DNA of 64,000 nucleotides from Arthrobacter sp. zg-Y844 (GCF_024385465.1 NZ_JANFLS010000003.1:62001-126000), one strand, 5' to 3'; positions 16,381 through 24,775 are shown, counted from the stretch's first letter. The notes: generated by a model not told the origin, from the sequence alone. A program made the numbers and translations.

Positions 16381-17145
16381 TTGTCGAAGCATGCTGCTTC
16401 GGGCCGACGCCGCGCGTCAGCTCCTAATGCACCTGTGCGCCCGCGCAACGCCTCACCGTCAGGCCGCCGGCGCGCCGAAACAAAGTCCGTGTCCGTGGGC
16501 GGTGCCGCCCAGAAGGTGGCTATTACCGCTGCCACGTCGGGCCTGATCCTCACGGCTGCCATGCCCACGCATGCGGCAGCGGACGATCCGGTCCAGCTCG
16601 AGCCGGTGGCGGTCGACGCACCCGTCTCGGCCGACCCGAATGCCGATATCGGATTCGCCCGGGCCGGGCTGAGCAGCAAATACGACCCGGACGCCAAGCT
16701 GGCCTCCATTACGGTTGCCGCCGGCTCGCATGCGGTCCCTGCCGCGGCCAAGGGCACGCTGTCCACGCCCCTGGACGCCTCTTTGGTGCAGACCTCCGGG
16801 TTCGGCCACCGGGTCAGCCCCATTACCGGGGAGCACGGCGAGATGCATAACGGACAGGACTTCGCCGCCGCCTGCGGTACAGCGGTCAACGCTGCGGCAT
16901 CCGGCACCGTGGTCTTCGCCGGCTGGCATCCCTACGGCGGTGGCAACCGCGTGGTGGTAGATCACGGCAACGGAGTCCAGACCACGTACAACCACCTTTC
17001 CAATATTGCCGTCACCGTGGGCACTGAAGTCGAGCGCGGATTCCTGGTCGGTGCGAGCGGTACAACCGGTTCCTCAACGGGTTGCCACCTGCATTTCGAG
17101 GTCATGGTTAACGGCGAAGTAGTGGACCCGCTGAATTGGTTGTAA
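16381..17145 (+). CDS. Secreted M23 (LytM-type) metallopeptidase
   Basis: This is a peptidoglycan endopeptidase of about 254 residues. A basic N-terminus and a long signal-like segment (KVAITAATSGLILTAAMPTHAA) precede a linker. The M23 domain has the zinc motifs H-x3-D (HNGQD) and H-x-H (HLHFE), plus the usual NRVVVDHGNGVQTTYNHLS strand-loop. I prefer the TTG at 16381. GAGAGGGA lies six bases upstream, and the resulting M-S-K-H-A-A-S-G-R-R-R start aligns with M-S-S-N-A-H-G-R-R-R of the next riboswitch-controlled gene. An ATG at 16366 would add five residues and overlap that ribosome site. Acts outside the membrane on cell-wall cross-links. Confidence 0.92.
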   Translation: MSKHAASGRRRASAPNAPVRPRNASPSGRRRAETKSVSVGGAAQKVAITAATSGLILTAAMPTHAAADDPVQLEPVAVDAPVSADPNADIGFARAGLSSKYDPDAKLASITVAAGSHAVPAAAKGTLSTPLDASLVQTSGFGHRVSPITGEHGEMHNGQDFAAACGTAVNAAASGTVVFAGWHPYGGGNRVVVDHGNGVQTTYNHLSNIAVTVGTEVERGFLVGASGTTGSSTGCHLHFEVMVNGEVVDPLNWL

Positions 17146-17269
17146 GCACTTAAATCAATTGGTTGTAACCAGTTGAATATCGTTTCGTGATCGGAACGTG
17201 ACATACCTCAAATGTTGCTGTACGCTCATCCTCGTGCCCGATTCGCCAAAGGTGGGGCACCTTCGAACA

Positions 17270-17445
17270 GATCGCCTAGCTCTGCCACTGTTTGAAGTCC
17301 GTTCGCAGAATCGCATGGCAGAGGCGGGGGAACCAATTTCGGGTTTCGAAAGAAACCCTTGGGGTTAAGTTGCAAAAGGCCATTGGCCGGGCAACCGGGT
17401 GACTCCCATCCGAATCCGACAGCTCACCTCGTAGGCAATTGGGAG
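17270..17445 (+). ncRNA. Cyclic di-AMP riboswitch (ydaO/yuaA type), copy 2
   Basis: The same family as the upstream copy. It shows GATCGCCTAGCTCTGCC at the 5' side, a CTCTGCC...GGCAGAG helix, GGCGGGGGAACCA, CTTGGGGTTAA, and the 3' signature GAATCCGACAGCTCAC...GTAGGC (17412-17436). A ribosome site (GGGAGAGG) follows at once, then the GTG of an NlpC/P60 gene at 17456. It fills most of the 310-base gap between the two hydrolase genes. The A/T-richer stretch before it (17150-17250) probably holds a separate promoter, so this is a second independent c-di-AMP switch. Confidence 0.92.
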
Positions 17446-17455
17446 AGGCAAACTT

Positions 17456-18256
17456 GTGTCATCAAACGCTCATGGCCGCCGTCGCGCTGCCACCGTACAG
17501 ACCAACCCGATCACTGCACTTTCCAAGGCAGTCAGCAGCAACGCCGGAAACGTAGGCCGCCAGGCCGCCGTCGTAGTTGCAGCATCCGGCCTCGTGCTGG
17601 CTGCCGGACTTCCTGCACAGGCTTCCGTAAGCACGGACCGCCAGGCACTCGCAGCAACCCCCCTGAACATCGTGGCCGGCAGCGTTACCGCTCCCGCCAA
17701 CGCACCGTTCGAGCTTCCCCTGGTTGCCCCTAGCTCCATCTCCGGCGCCGAATACCGCGCACAGGTTGCAGCAGAAGAGGCCGCAGCCCAGGCAGCAGAA
17801 GAGCTCGCAGCCTCGCAGGCCGCAGCAGCAACCCAGGCAGCAGCCACCAAGAACGCCGCAGCCGCCCGCACCGCCGCCCCGGCAGCCTCCGGCCCCGCCG
17901 TAAAGCCAGCCTCCTCCATGTCGGCTCCGGTCGAAGCTCCGGCTTCCGGCAACGTCGCAGCCGGCCTGGTTGCTTCCGCCTACGGCCAGATCGGTGTGGC
18001 ACAGGACTGCACCGCCATGGTCGAGAACGCACTGCGCTCCGTCGGCAAGTCCGTCGGCGACCTGGCCCCCGGCCAGTTCTTCCAGTTCGGTTCCGTAGTT
18101 TCCAGCCCGGCTCCCGGCGACCTTGTGATCAACGGCGGCCACGTCGCGATCTACGTAGGCAACGGCCAGGTCATCAGCGGCGGACTCAACGGCATGAACA
18201 CCGGCCTGCACAGCCTCTCGGACCTGGGCGGCGTCAGCTTCGTCCGCGTCAGCTAA
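17456..18256 (+). CDS. Secreted NlpC/P60-family peptidoglycan hydrolase
   Basis: This is a 266-residue protein. A signal-like helix (about 36-57, ending in LPAQAS) and an alanine-rich linker (about 100-165) are followed by an NlpC/P60-type domain with catalytic C185 (AQDCTAMVENAL) and H229 (NGGHVAIYVGNG). The nucleophile motif lacks the D-C-S-G form and reads D-C-T, also seen in the next gene. It cuts stem-peptide bonds in peptidoglycan outside the cell. The GTG start follows a c-di-AMP riboswitch and GGGAGAGG. The next hydrolase begins 27 bases after its stop, so the two are probably co-transcribed under this switch. Confidence 0.9.
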   Translation: MSSNAHGRRRAATVQTNPITALSKAVSSNAGNVGRQAAVVVAASGLVLAAGLPAQASVSTDRQALAATPLNIVAGSVTAPANAPFELPLVAPSSISGAEYRAQVAAEEAAAQAAEELAASQAAAATQAAATKNAAAARTAAPAASGPAVKPASSMSAPVEAPASGNVAAGLVASAYGQIGVAQDCTAMVENALRSVGKSVGDLAPGQFFQFGSVVSSPAPGDLVINGGHVAIYVGNGQVISGGLNGMNTGLHSLSDLGGVSFVRVS

Positions 18257-18283
18257 CCCGGAATTCGAGACGCGGAGATAATC

Positions 18284-19075
18284 ATGACCTCGACAATTGA
18301 GCGCGCCCGCCACCGGGCGCCGGTGGAACGCACCACTACGCTGAACGCGCTTGCCGGCGCCGTCAGTGCCAACGCCGGAACGGTGGGCCGCCAGGCCGCC
18401 GTGATTGCGGCAGCCTCCGGGCTGGTACTGACCACCGGCGTCGCGGCCAATGCGTCCGGGGCAGACACCATGCGTGACGTCCAGACGAGCACCCTGGATC
18501 TTTCCTCGGTCAAGATCCTCCAGGTCTCCGAAAACGCGACGGTTTCGTTCGAACGCGACAGCATTGCGGGCACCACTCCGGCACCCGTGGCGGAACCGGC
18601 AGCCCCGGCTGCCGAGGCGCCTGCTGCCGTTGCGGCTGCGAAACCGGCAGCCGTTGCTGCCGGCACGCGTGCTCCTGCCAACACGGTGCCTGCTGTCCAG
18701 GCCACAACCCTCAGCACACCGGCACCGGCGCAGAGCGCCCCTTCCGGCGTGGCATCCACCATTGCAGCCGCTGCCTACGCGCAGCTGGGCATCGGCCAGG
18801 ACTGCACCCGGTTGGTTACCAACGCACTGGCCGCGGCCGGAATCAATCACCACGGCTGGCCGGCAAGCTACCTCACCCTTGGACGGACGGTGAGTGCAGC
18901 TGAGGCCATCCCCGGTGACCTTATCTACTACGCAGACGGCGGGATGGGCATGGCCCACATCGCCGTGTATGTGGGCGGCGGACAGGCAGTGCACGGCGGT
19001 TTCAACGGTGGATCCACCGTTGTAGCTCCGGCCGAGCTTGGCTCCGGCGGCGTCTACATCCGCGTAGGCGGCTAG
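18284..19075 (+). CDS. Secreted NlpC/P60-family peptidoglycan hydrolase (second)
   Basis: This is a 263-residue paralogue of the preceding gene. The N-terminal block NAGTVGRQAAVIAAASGLVL (about 30-49) is nearly the same as in its neighbour. An Ala/Pro-rich linker follows (about 95-152), then the catalytic domain with C174 (GQDCTRLVTNAL), H225 (MAHIAVYVGGG) and a further H237. The start ATG at 18284 has CGGAG (GAGACGCGGAG) upstream. It has no aptamer of its own and most likely follows the riboswitch at 17270. A textbook terminator ends the unit. Confidence 0.9.
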   Translation: MTSTIERARHRAPVERTTTLNALAGAVSANAGTVGRQAAVIAAASGLVLTTGVAANASGADTMRDVQTSTLDLSSVKILQVSENATVSFERDSIAGTTPAPVAEPAAPAAEAPAAVAAAKPAAVAAGTRAPANTVPAVQATTLSTPAPAQSAPSGVASTIAAAAYAQLGIGQDCTRLVTNALAAAGINHHGWPASYLTLGRTVSAAEAIPGDLIYYADGGMGMAHIAVYVGGGQAVHGGFNGGSTVVAPAELGSGGVYIRVGG

Positions 19076-19097
19076 GCAGCTCCCGGTACAGCATCTT

Positions 19098-19134
19098 GGC
19101 AAGGCCCCTCCTTCGGGAGGGGCCTTGCCTTGTT
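19098..19134 (+). terminator. Rho-independent terminator of the hydrolase operon
   Basis: A 14-bp perfect stem (19098-19111 with 19116-19129) is capped by a TTCG tetraloop and followed by TTGTT. Confidence 0.93.
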
Positions 19135-19318
19135 AAGCCGCAGTCCGGGCGCGGAGGCAGGCGGGGTGCCGTGGGCAGGGAGCGGACCCCTGTACCACCG
19201 GCATAAATGGCCAAGAACGCGATCGCGTTCTACTCTTGCATAGACAATCCGATGTGCCGTTGGCGGAGCGGTGTCTTGTACTCACCGGTTCGCGGGCGGC
19301 AGGCGAAGAGGTATGTGC

Positions 19319-19819
19319 ATGCGCACTCTCGTTCTGAATGCTGGATATGAACCGTTGGCCGTGATCACCTTCCGCCGCGCCTTGGTGCTGGTCCTGAATG
19401 GAAAGGCGAGTGTGGTGGCGGAAAGCGGCGAGCCGGTGGTCGGCCCCAACGAAATCCTCCCCAGACCTTCGGTGATCCTGCTCCACCGGTACGTGAAGAT
19501 TCCCTACCGGGAGGGCACCGTAGCCACCCGGCGGGGCGTCCTGCGCCGGGATAACCATGAATGCGCCTATTGCGGGAAGGCGGCGGCTACCGTGGACCAC
19601 GTGGTCCCGCGGTCCCGCGGCGGCGATGACAGCTGGGAGAACCTGGTTGCCTGCTGCCTGCGCTGCAATAACACCAAAGGGGACAGGACACTGGCGCAAC
19701 TTGGCTGGGAGCTGCGGATTTCTCCCAAGGCGCCCCGGGGCGCGCGCTGGCAGATCCGTGAACTTGAACGTCCCTCACCGCAGTGGGACCCGTTCCTGCA
19801 GAATGACACGGCTGCCTGA
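19319..19819 (+). CDS. HNH endonuclease family protein
   Basis: This is a 166-residue protein with a single HNH domain. The two zinc CxxC pairs are C-A-Y-C (ECAYCGK) and C-L-R-C (ACCLRCNN). The catalytic histidine is in VDHVVPRSRGG, and the asparagine in NLVACC. The N-terminal half (MRTLVLNAGYEPLAVI...ALVLVLNGKA) is the conserved lead-in of this actinobacterial HNH family. I chose ATG at 19319, with GAAGAGG upstream. The family is found in most actinobacterial genomes outside mobile elements; its cellular role is not established. The stop overlaps the start of the mobA-like gene by one base (TGATG). Confidence 0.9.
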   Translation: MRTLVLNAGYEPLAVITFRRALVLVLNGKASVVAESGEPVVGPNEILPRPSVILLHRYVKIPYREGTVATRRGVLRRDNHECAYCGKAAATVDHVVPRSRGGDDSWENLVACCLRCNNTKGDRTLAQLGWELRISPKAPRGARWQIRELERPSPQWDPFLQNDTAA

Positions 19820-20496
19820 TGTCCGCTACGGCTCCGTATGATGCAGTCGTCCTGGCCGGCGGCCGTTCCACACGCCTTGGAGGCACACCCAAGGCGCTGC
19901 TCCTGGCCGGGGACAGTACCCTGTTGGAAACCACCCTTGCCGCAGTGCCGGATGCACACAACATCGCCGTCGCGGGGCCGCCGGAACTGTCGAACCTGCT
20001 GAGCTCAATAGTGCTGGCCGGGTCCGCGGGGACGCCCCTGCTGGTCCGGGAGGAGCCGGCCTACGCAGGCCCCGCAGCAGCGGTCGGAGCCGCCGTCGCC
20101 GCCCTCGCCGCCCTCGAGAGCAGCGGCAGCCTCAATGAGGGCGGCCTCAAGGACCGGGGCCGAAGCCCCTGGACGATGGTCCTGGCCTGCGATATGCCGC
20201 AGATCGCCGCCGCCGTCCGGGCCCTGCTGGATGCAGCCGCTGTGCCGCCCGCCGAGAGCCTGCTGGCAGTGGACTCCAGCGGCAACCGCCAGCCGTTGGC
20301 AGCGCTGTACCGCACCGCTGACCTGCGCGCCGCTGTGGCTTCCCTGGCCGCGGAGGGTCTAGCGAACAAGTCGATGAAGGCGTTGCTTGCTAGGGTGCAA
20401 TGGAGGGGTGTTGATGTTCCCCCGACGAGTACAGCCGATGTTGACACCTGGAACGATGCACAAACCCTGGGTGTGAGCGCCGGGGACCTGCCGTAG
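19819..20496 (+). CDS. Molybdenum cofactor guanylyltransferase-like protein (MobA-like)
   Basis: This is a 225-residue nucleotidyltransferase. The GTP-binding signature L12-A-G-G-R-S-T-R-L-G opens a Rossmann-like fold, and a metal-binding aspartate lies in MVLACDMPQ. The family adds GMP to molybdopterin (MobA) or, in related members, CMP (MocA). The central region around 95-120 is less conserved and rich in serine and glycine. Position in a run with moeA and fdhD supports a cofactor role, since FdhD serves formate dehydrogenases that need a bis-guanylate cofactor. It starts within the stop of the HNH gene. Confidence 0.87.
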   Translation: MSATAPYDAVVLAGGRSTRLGGTPKALLLAGDSTLLETTLAAVPDAHNIAVAGPPELSNLLSSIVLAGSAGTPLLVREEPAYAGPAAAVGAAVAALAALESSGSLNEGGLKDRGRSPWTMVLACDMPQIAAAVRALLDAAAVPPAESLLAVDSSGNRQPLAALYRTADLRAAVASLAAEGLANKSMKALLARVQWRGVDVPPTSTADVDTWNDAQTLGVSAGDLP

Positions 20497-20532
20497 CACC
20501 GGGCGGTCCCCAAGCGAAACGAAGGAGCACGA

Positions 20533-20817
20533 ATGGCAAGCCAGCAGGAACAACTCGAGGCGTGGAGCGGCAAGCTGCTGCAGGCACTGGAACTCGAGGG
20601 CACACCGGTGGATGTCTCCGCTGTCCTCGATCTGGCTGCAGCCGCTGCGCACAGCGTGGTGCGGCCTGCCGCCCCGCTGACCACCTTCATTGTCGGGTAC
20701 GCGGCTGGCCTCGCCGCCGGCAGCGGCCAGGCCGACGACGTCGTCGCCATGCGTTCGGCCATGGCCGTAGCCACGGAACAGTGCCGGAACGCCGCAACGG
20801 AAGGAGACGCCCAATGA
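20533..20817 (+). CDS. DUF6457-family small protein in Moco operon
   Basis: This is a 94-residue helical protein, soluble, with the block VLDLAAAAAHSVVRPAAPLTTFIVGYAAGLAAG that marks DUF6457. No enzymatic motif is visible. It sits between the mobA-like gene (36 bases) and moeA (4-base ATGA overlap), so it is made with molybdenum-cofactor proteins. A helper or chaperone role in cofactor maturation is an inference from context. Start ATG at 20533 with AAGGAG six bases upstream. Confidence 0.85.
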   Translation: MASQQEQLEAWSGKLLQALELEGTPVDVSAVLDLAAAAAHSVVRPAAPLTTFIVGYAAGLAAGSGQADDVVAMRSAMAVATEQCRNAATEGDAQ

Positions 20818-22109
20818 GCGAACATCCCGCACCCGTTATCCTGCCGGCCCAGCCCAATGCGTCCTGGGCGCAGGCCCGCCACGCCGCCTACGCAGCGGCC
20901 CGTCCGCTGCCGTATGAGACGGTGCCCCTGGACGAGGCACTCGGCCGGATCCTGGCCCTCGAAACCACTGCCCTGCAACCGGTGCCGCATTACGCCTCCG
21001 CCGCGATGGACGGATGGGTTGTTGCCGGACCGCCGCCGTGGACTGTCATGACCCATGAGGAACCCGAGGTGGAACGCTGGCAGATCCACCGCGAATCGGG
21101 ACGCCGCGCGCTCCAGCCGGGCGAGGCCGTGGAAATCCTCACCGGCGGGCTTATCCCCGAAGGCGCCGAAGCCGTGCTGCGCTCCGAAAGCGGCAGCGTG
21201 TCGGCCACAACGCCGCCGCAGCTGACGCTCAGCGACCGCGCCAAGGAATCCGAACCGCGCGCCGGCGAACATATCCGCCCGGCCGGAGAAGAGGCGGCAG
21301 CGGGGGAGACCACCATCCCTGCGGGCAAGATGCTTAACCCGGCCCATATTGCACTGGCTGCCGTGTGCGGACATGACACCCTGCCGGTGCTGCGTTCCCC
21401 GCGCGTGTCCCTGCTGCTGACCGGGGACGAAGTCATCGAAGCCGGCCTGCCCGAGCCCGGACAGGTCCGGGACACCTTCGGACCCCAGCTGCCGCAGCTG
21501 ATCACGATGCTGGGCGGACGCATCGACGTCGTCCGGCGCCTGCCGGACCGGCTGGAGGACGTGGTGGCGGCGCTGAGCAGCGAAGCCTCGGACGAACTCT
21601 CCATCGCAATGTCTTCCGGCGACGTCCTTGTCACTACCGGCGGCACCGGACGTTCCGACGCGGATCACCTGCGCCGGGCCTTGGAAGAGGTCGAGGCTGA
21701 ACTCCTCATTGACGGAATCGCGATGCGTCCGGGCCATCCCACCATGCTGGCCCGGTTGCAGGACGGCCGCCTGCTGGTAGCGCTGCCCGGCAACCCGCTG
21801 GCCGCGATGATGGCGGTCTTCACCATCGTCCAACCGCTGCTGGACGGACTCCGCGGGGCACCGATTTCCCGTGAACGGCATGTCCTGGCCGGCGTGGATC
21901 TGGAACCATTGCCCGGACGGACCCGGCTGGTTCCCTGCAGCATCCAGGAAGACCGGGCCATGCCGTCGCCGTATTTCCGCTCCGGAATGCTCCGCGGACT
22001 GGCCGAGGCGGACGCCGTTATGGTGGTGCCGCCGGAGGGCTGCATCAGGGACCAGGCCGTGATGGCGCTGCCCCTGCCGTGGCAGGTCAACCGCGCACCG
22101 TCCGGATAA
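20814..22109 (+). CDS. moeA: Molybdopterin molybdenumtransferase (MoeA)
   Basis: This is a 431-residue enzyme that inserts molybdate into adenylylated molybdopterin. It has the SAMDGWVV segment (about residues 62-69), the VEILTGG...IPEGAEAVLR core, the LLLTGDEVIEAG motif, the VLVTTGGTGRSDADH MoCF-type motif and LPGNPLAAMM. Length is slightly above the usual 400. The start ATG overlaps the stop of the DUF6457 gene (ATGA); the reading frame is open further upstream but that part is a shadow of the neighbour. fdhD follows after 90 bases. Confidence 0.94.
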   Translation: MSEHPAPVILPAQPNASWAQARHAAYAAARPLPYETVPLDEALGRILALETTALQPVPHYASAAMDGWVVAGPPPWTVMTHEEPEVERWQIHRESGRRALQPGEAVEILTGGLIPEGAEAVLRSESGSVSATTPPQLTLSDRAKESEPRAGEHIRPAGEEAAAGETTIPAGKMLNPAHIALAAVCGHDTLPVLRSPRVSLLLTGDEVIEAGLPEPGQVRDTFGPQLPQLITMLGGRIDVVRRLPDRLEDVVAALSSEASDELSIAMSSGDVLVTTGGTGRSDADHLRRALEEVEAELLIDGIAMRPGHPTMLARLQDGRLLVALPGNPLAAMMAVFTIVQPLLDGLRGAPISRERHVLAGVDLEPLPGRTRLVPCSIQEDRAMPSPYFRSGMLRGLAEADAVMVVPPEGCIRDQAVMALPLPWQVNRAPSG

Positions 22110-22199
22110 GCCCGCACACCGGTCAAGCCGGAGCGGGACAACCCGGGGACCCCCGGCCACCCGGAGCCAGAGTCAATGCACTAAAGACAGGGAGACACC

Positions 22200-23045
22200 A
22201 TGGGACGGGTTACCCAGCGAGGGCGGGTCACACGCTTCCGGTTGGACGGGAACGTCAGCCGGCGGGATGACGTATTGGCGGGGGAAGAACCGCTGGAAAT
22301 CCGGGTGATGGGTAAGTCCTTCACCGTCACCATGCGGACCCCCGGCGATGACTTTGACCTGGTGGCCGGATTCCTGGTCTCGGAAGGGGTGATCTGGGAT
22401 CCGGCCCAGCTCATCAGCCTGCGGTACTGCGCCGGAGTGGATGACGAAGGCAAGCAGACCTTCAATGTGGTGGATGTCCAGCTCCGGCCCGGTACCCCGC
22501 TCCCTGACACCGGGATGGAACGGCACGTCTATACGTCCAGCTCCTGCGGCATCTGCGGAACGGCTTCCATCGAGGCGGTCCGTAAGTCCTCGCACTTCGA
22601 TCCGTCCTCCGACGGCGTGCGTCTCCCGCTGGACATGCTGGCTGCCCTGCCGGACCGGCTGCGCGAAGGCCAGAAAGTCTTCGACCGGACCGGGGGCGTC
22701 CATGCGGCGGGTCTTTTCAACGCCGACGGCGAGCTGTTGTGCCTGCGCGAGGACGTTGGCCGGCACAATGCGGTGGACAAGGTGGTGGGGTGGGCACTGC
22801 GTGCCGGGATGCTTCCGCTGCGCGGCATGGTGCTGCAGGTATCCGGACGGGCGTCCTTCGAGCTGGTCCAAAAGGCCCAGCTGGCGGGTATTCCGGTCCT
22901 TGCCGCCGTCAGTGCACCGTCCGCGCTTTCCGTGGATCTGGCCAAGGACGCCGGCCTGACGCTGATCGGATTCAGCCGCGGTACGTCCCTGAACTGCTAT
23001 TCCGCGCCGGAACGGATCCTGGCTGCGGCCCCCGCGCCGGTCTAG
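22200..23045 (+). CDS. fdhD: Formate dehydrogenase accessory sulfurtransferase FdhD
   Basis: This is a 281-residue protein that passes sulfur from a cysteine desulfurase to the molybdenum cofactor, needed for active formate dehydrogenase. The functional pair C116-x-x-C119 lies in SSSCGICG, and the C-terminal half has the conserved LREDVGRHNAVDKV block. Start ATG at 22200 with GGGAGA upstream. It ends the molybdenum-cofactor run. No formate dehydrogenase gene is in the window, so the client enzyme must lie elsewhere. It is convergent with the histidine kinase, 17 bases away. Confidence 0.95.
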   Translation: MGRVTQRGRVTRFRLDGNVSRRDDVLAGEEPLEIRVMGKSFTVTMRTPGDDFDLVAGFLVSEGVIWDPAQLISLRYCAGVDDEGKQTFNVVDVQLRPGTPLPDTGMERHVYTSSSCGICGTASIEAVRKSSHFDPSSDGVRLPLDMLAALPDRLREGQKVFDRTGGVHAAGLFNADGELLCLREDVGRHNAVDKVVGWALRAGMLPLRGMVLQVSGRASFELVQKAQLAGIPVLAAVSAPSALSVDLAKDAGLTLIGFSRGTSLNCYSAPERILAAAPAPV

Positions 23046-23062
23046 CCGGGGCTGTCCGGACC

Positions 23063-24775
23063 CTAGCGGGCGGCTGGAAGCTGGACCGTTGCCGTGGTGC
23101 CCTCGCCCACCTTGGAAGCAATCCCCAGTTCGCCGCCGTGCTGAAGCACAATGTCCTGGACGATGGCCAGCCCCAGGCCGGTACCGGGGATGGCAGCGGA
23201 GGTGGCGTTGGAGGCACGGAAGAAACGCCGGAACAGGTTGGGCAGGTCCCCTTCCGGGATGCCGATTCCGGTGTCGCGGATCTGTACCCGCACGCCGGGG
23301 CCGGCGCCGTCCGGCTGGACCAGGGCGGCACTGATCTGCACGGTTCCGCCGGCCGGCGTGAACTTCACGGCGTTGGAGCAGAGATTGGTGAAGACCTGCT
23401 CCAGCTGGGCGCGGTCTCCGTCAACCAGCAAGGGGTCGGTACCCAGCTCCAACCGCAGGTCCAGGCTGCTGGCCCCGGCGGCCGGTGCCAGTGAGGCGGC
23501 AACGGCGCGCAGGAGTTCTTCCAGGTCCACTTCCTCCACCTCGAGGTTGATCTCGTCCGCATCCTGCCGGGAGATGGTCAGCAGATCGCTGATCAGCTGG
23601 TTGAGTCGAACGGCGTTGCGGCCAACGATTTTGAGCATCTGCGCGACGTCGTCCGGGATGTCTCCGCCGGAGCCGTCCAGGATGAGGTCCAGATAGCCCG
23701 TGATCGAGGTCAGCGGTGTCCGCAGTTCGTGGTTGACCGTGGCCACGAAATCAGTCTTCGCCTGGTCCAGGTCCCGTTGGCGTTTGAGTACCATCCGCTG
23801 AGCGGTAATGAGGTTGCCCTGCACGAGGCCGTGCGCCAGGTTGCCGCTGACATGCTGGATCAGGGAGATCTCCGTGCTCGTCCAGTCCCGCGGGGCACCC
23901 TCGCCGGCAAGCCAGAGCAGCCCGAAAGCCTTGTCCCCGTGGCCGAGCGGCACAATCACGGAGGTGCGCAGCCCGGCAGCACGGGATTCCGCGCTTATCG
24001 GTACCGGCTCATCGGCGGGCTGGCCATGGTCTTCCACTGCCATTCCCCGGCCCCGCTCCCAGAGCATTTCGGCCAGCTCGCCCGCGGTATGTGCGTTCAG
24101 CGAGGGAATGCCTCCGGAGGTTTCCTCGCGGCTCCACGCCAGTGCCAGTTCCGGAACGCGCTCATCCGGGAAAGTCACCAGCAGTACATGGTCCGCTTCG
24201 AAGGTGGCTCCGAGTCCGTGAACCACTACCTCGGCCATTTGCTGCGGATCATTAGTGGCCCGGATGGCGGCGGAAATACGGCGTGTGTCCTCCCGCAGCC
24301 GCGACGTGGCCGCCCGCCGGTCCCTGCGCGCCCGGGCGGTGGCCAGGATGAGGTTGATCCGGCGTGCCAGGTCCTCGGGGTCCACCGGGCTGGCCACGAA
24401 GTCGGCGATGCCCAGGTCGACCATCAATTCCATGTCCAGCCCGGCTTCGCCTGCCACGAGGATCACCGGCAGCTTGGTCATGGCCGGTTCGTGCCGGAGG
24501 CGCTTGAGCATGTCCATTCCGACGACTTGGCGGATCGTGGAATCCACCACCGCCAACACCGGGGAGCCGGCGCGTGCAGCTTCCATGGCCTCGTCCAGGT
24601 CCACCACGGGGACTGTATCCAAGCCCGCAGCGGCGAGGATTCCGGCCACGACGGAGAAGACCTCGGGTTGTTCAACGGCAACCAGCGCCGTGGGGCGCGG
24701 CTGTGCGCCGTGAGTGTTGCCCTCCGAAGAGGCGTCGCCCGTGGGGGCGGCGAAGGGTTTGAGTGCCGGGGGCAT
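23063..24775 (-). CDS. Receiver–GAF–histidine kinase hybrid sensor with degenerate receiver
   Basis: This is a 570-residue soluble sensor kinase with no membrane helix. The order is: an N-terminal receiver-like domain (about 28-150); a coiled segment; a GAF domain (about 175-325); a HisKA helix with H349 in VNHELRTP; and an HATPase domain with an N-box (NLCSNAVKFTP), G1 (DTGIGI) and G2 (GTGLGL). The receiver keeps an aspartate at D78 (AVVDST), but the acidic pair near residue 34 is missing (VAVEQP) and the invariant lysine is replaced (VASPVD near 129). It is therefore probably a pseudo-receiver that does not accept phosphate normally. No response regulator is adjacent, so the partner is unknown. 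Confidence 0.9.
   Translation of the reverse strand: MPPALKPFAAPTGDASSEGNTHGAQPRPTALVAVEQPEVFSVVAGILAAAGLDTVPVVDLDEAMEAARAGSPVLAVVDSTIRQVVGMDMLKRLRHEPAMTKLPVILVAGEAGLDMELMVDLGIADFVASPVDPEDLARRINLILATARARRDRRAATSRLREDTRRISAAIRATNDPQQMAEVVVHGLGATFEADHVLLVTFPDERVPELALAWSREETSGGIPSLNAHTAGELAEMLWERGRGMAVEDHGQPADEPVPISAESRAAGLRTSVIVPLGHGDKAFGLLWLAGEGAPRDWTSTEISLIQHVSGNLAHGLVQGNLITAQRMVLKRQRDLDQAKTDFVATVNHELRTPLTSITGYLDLILDGSGGDIPDDVAQMLKIVGRNAVRLNQLISDLLTISRQDADEINLEVEEVDLEELLRAVAASLAPAAGASSLDLRLELGTDPLLVDGDRAQLEQVFTNLCSNAVKFTPAGGTVQISAALVQPDGAGPGVRVQIRDTGIGIPEGDLPNLFRRFFRASNATSAAIPGTGLGLAIVQDIVLQHGGELGIASKVGEGTTATVQLPAAR

Noticed and set aside
20061-22160. A 699-codon minus-strand frame over the moeA region
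   Set aside because: Antisense shadow of mobA-like, DUF6457 and moeA genes.
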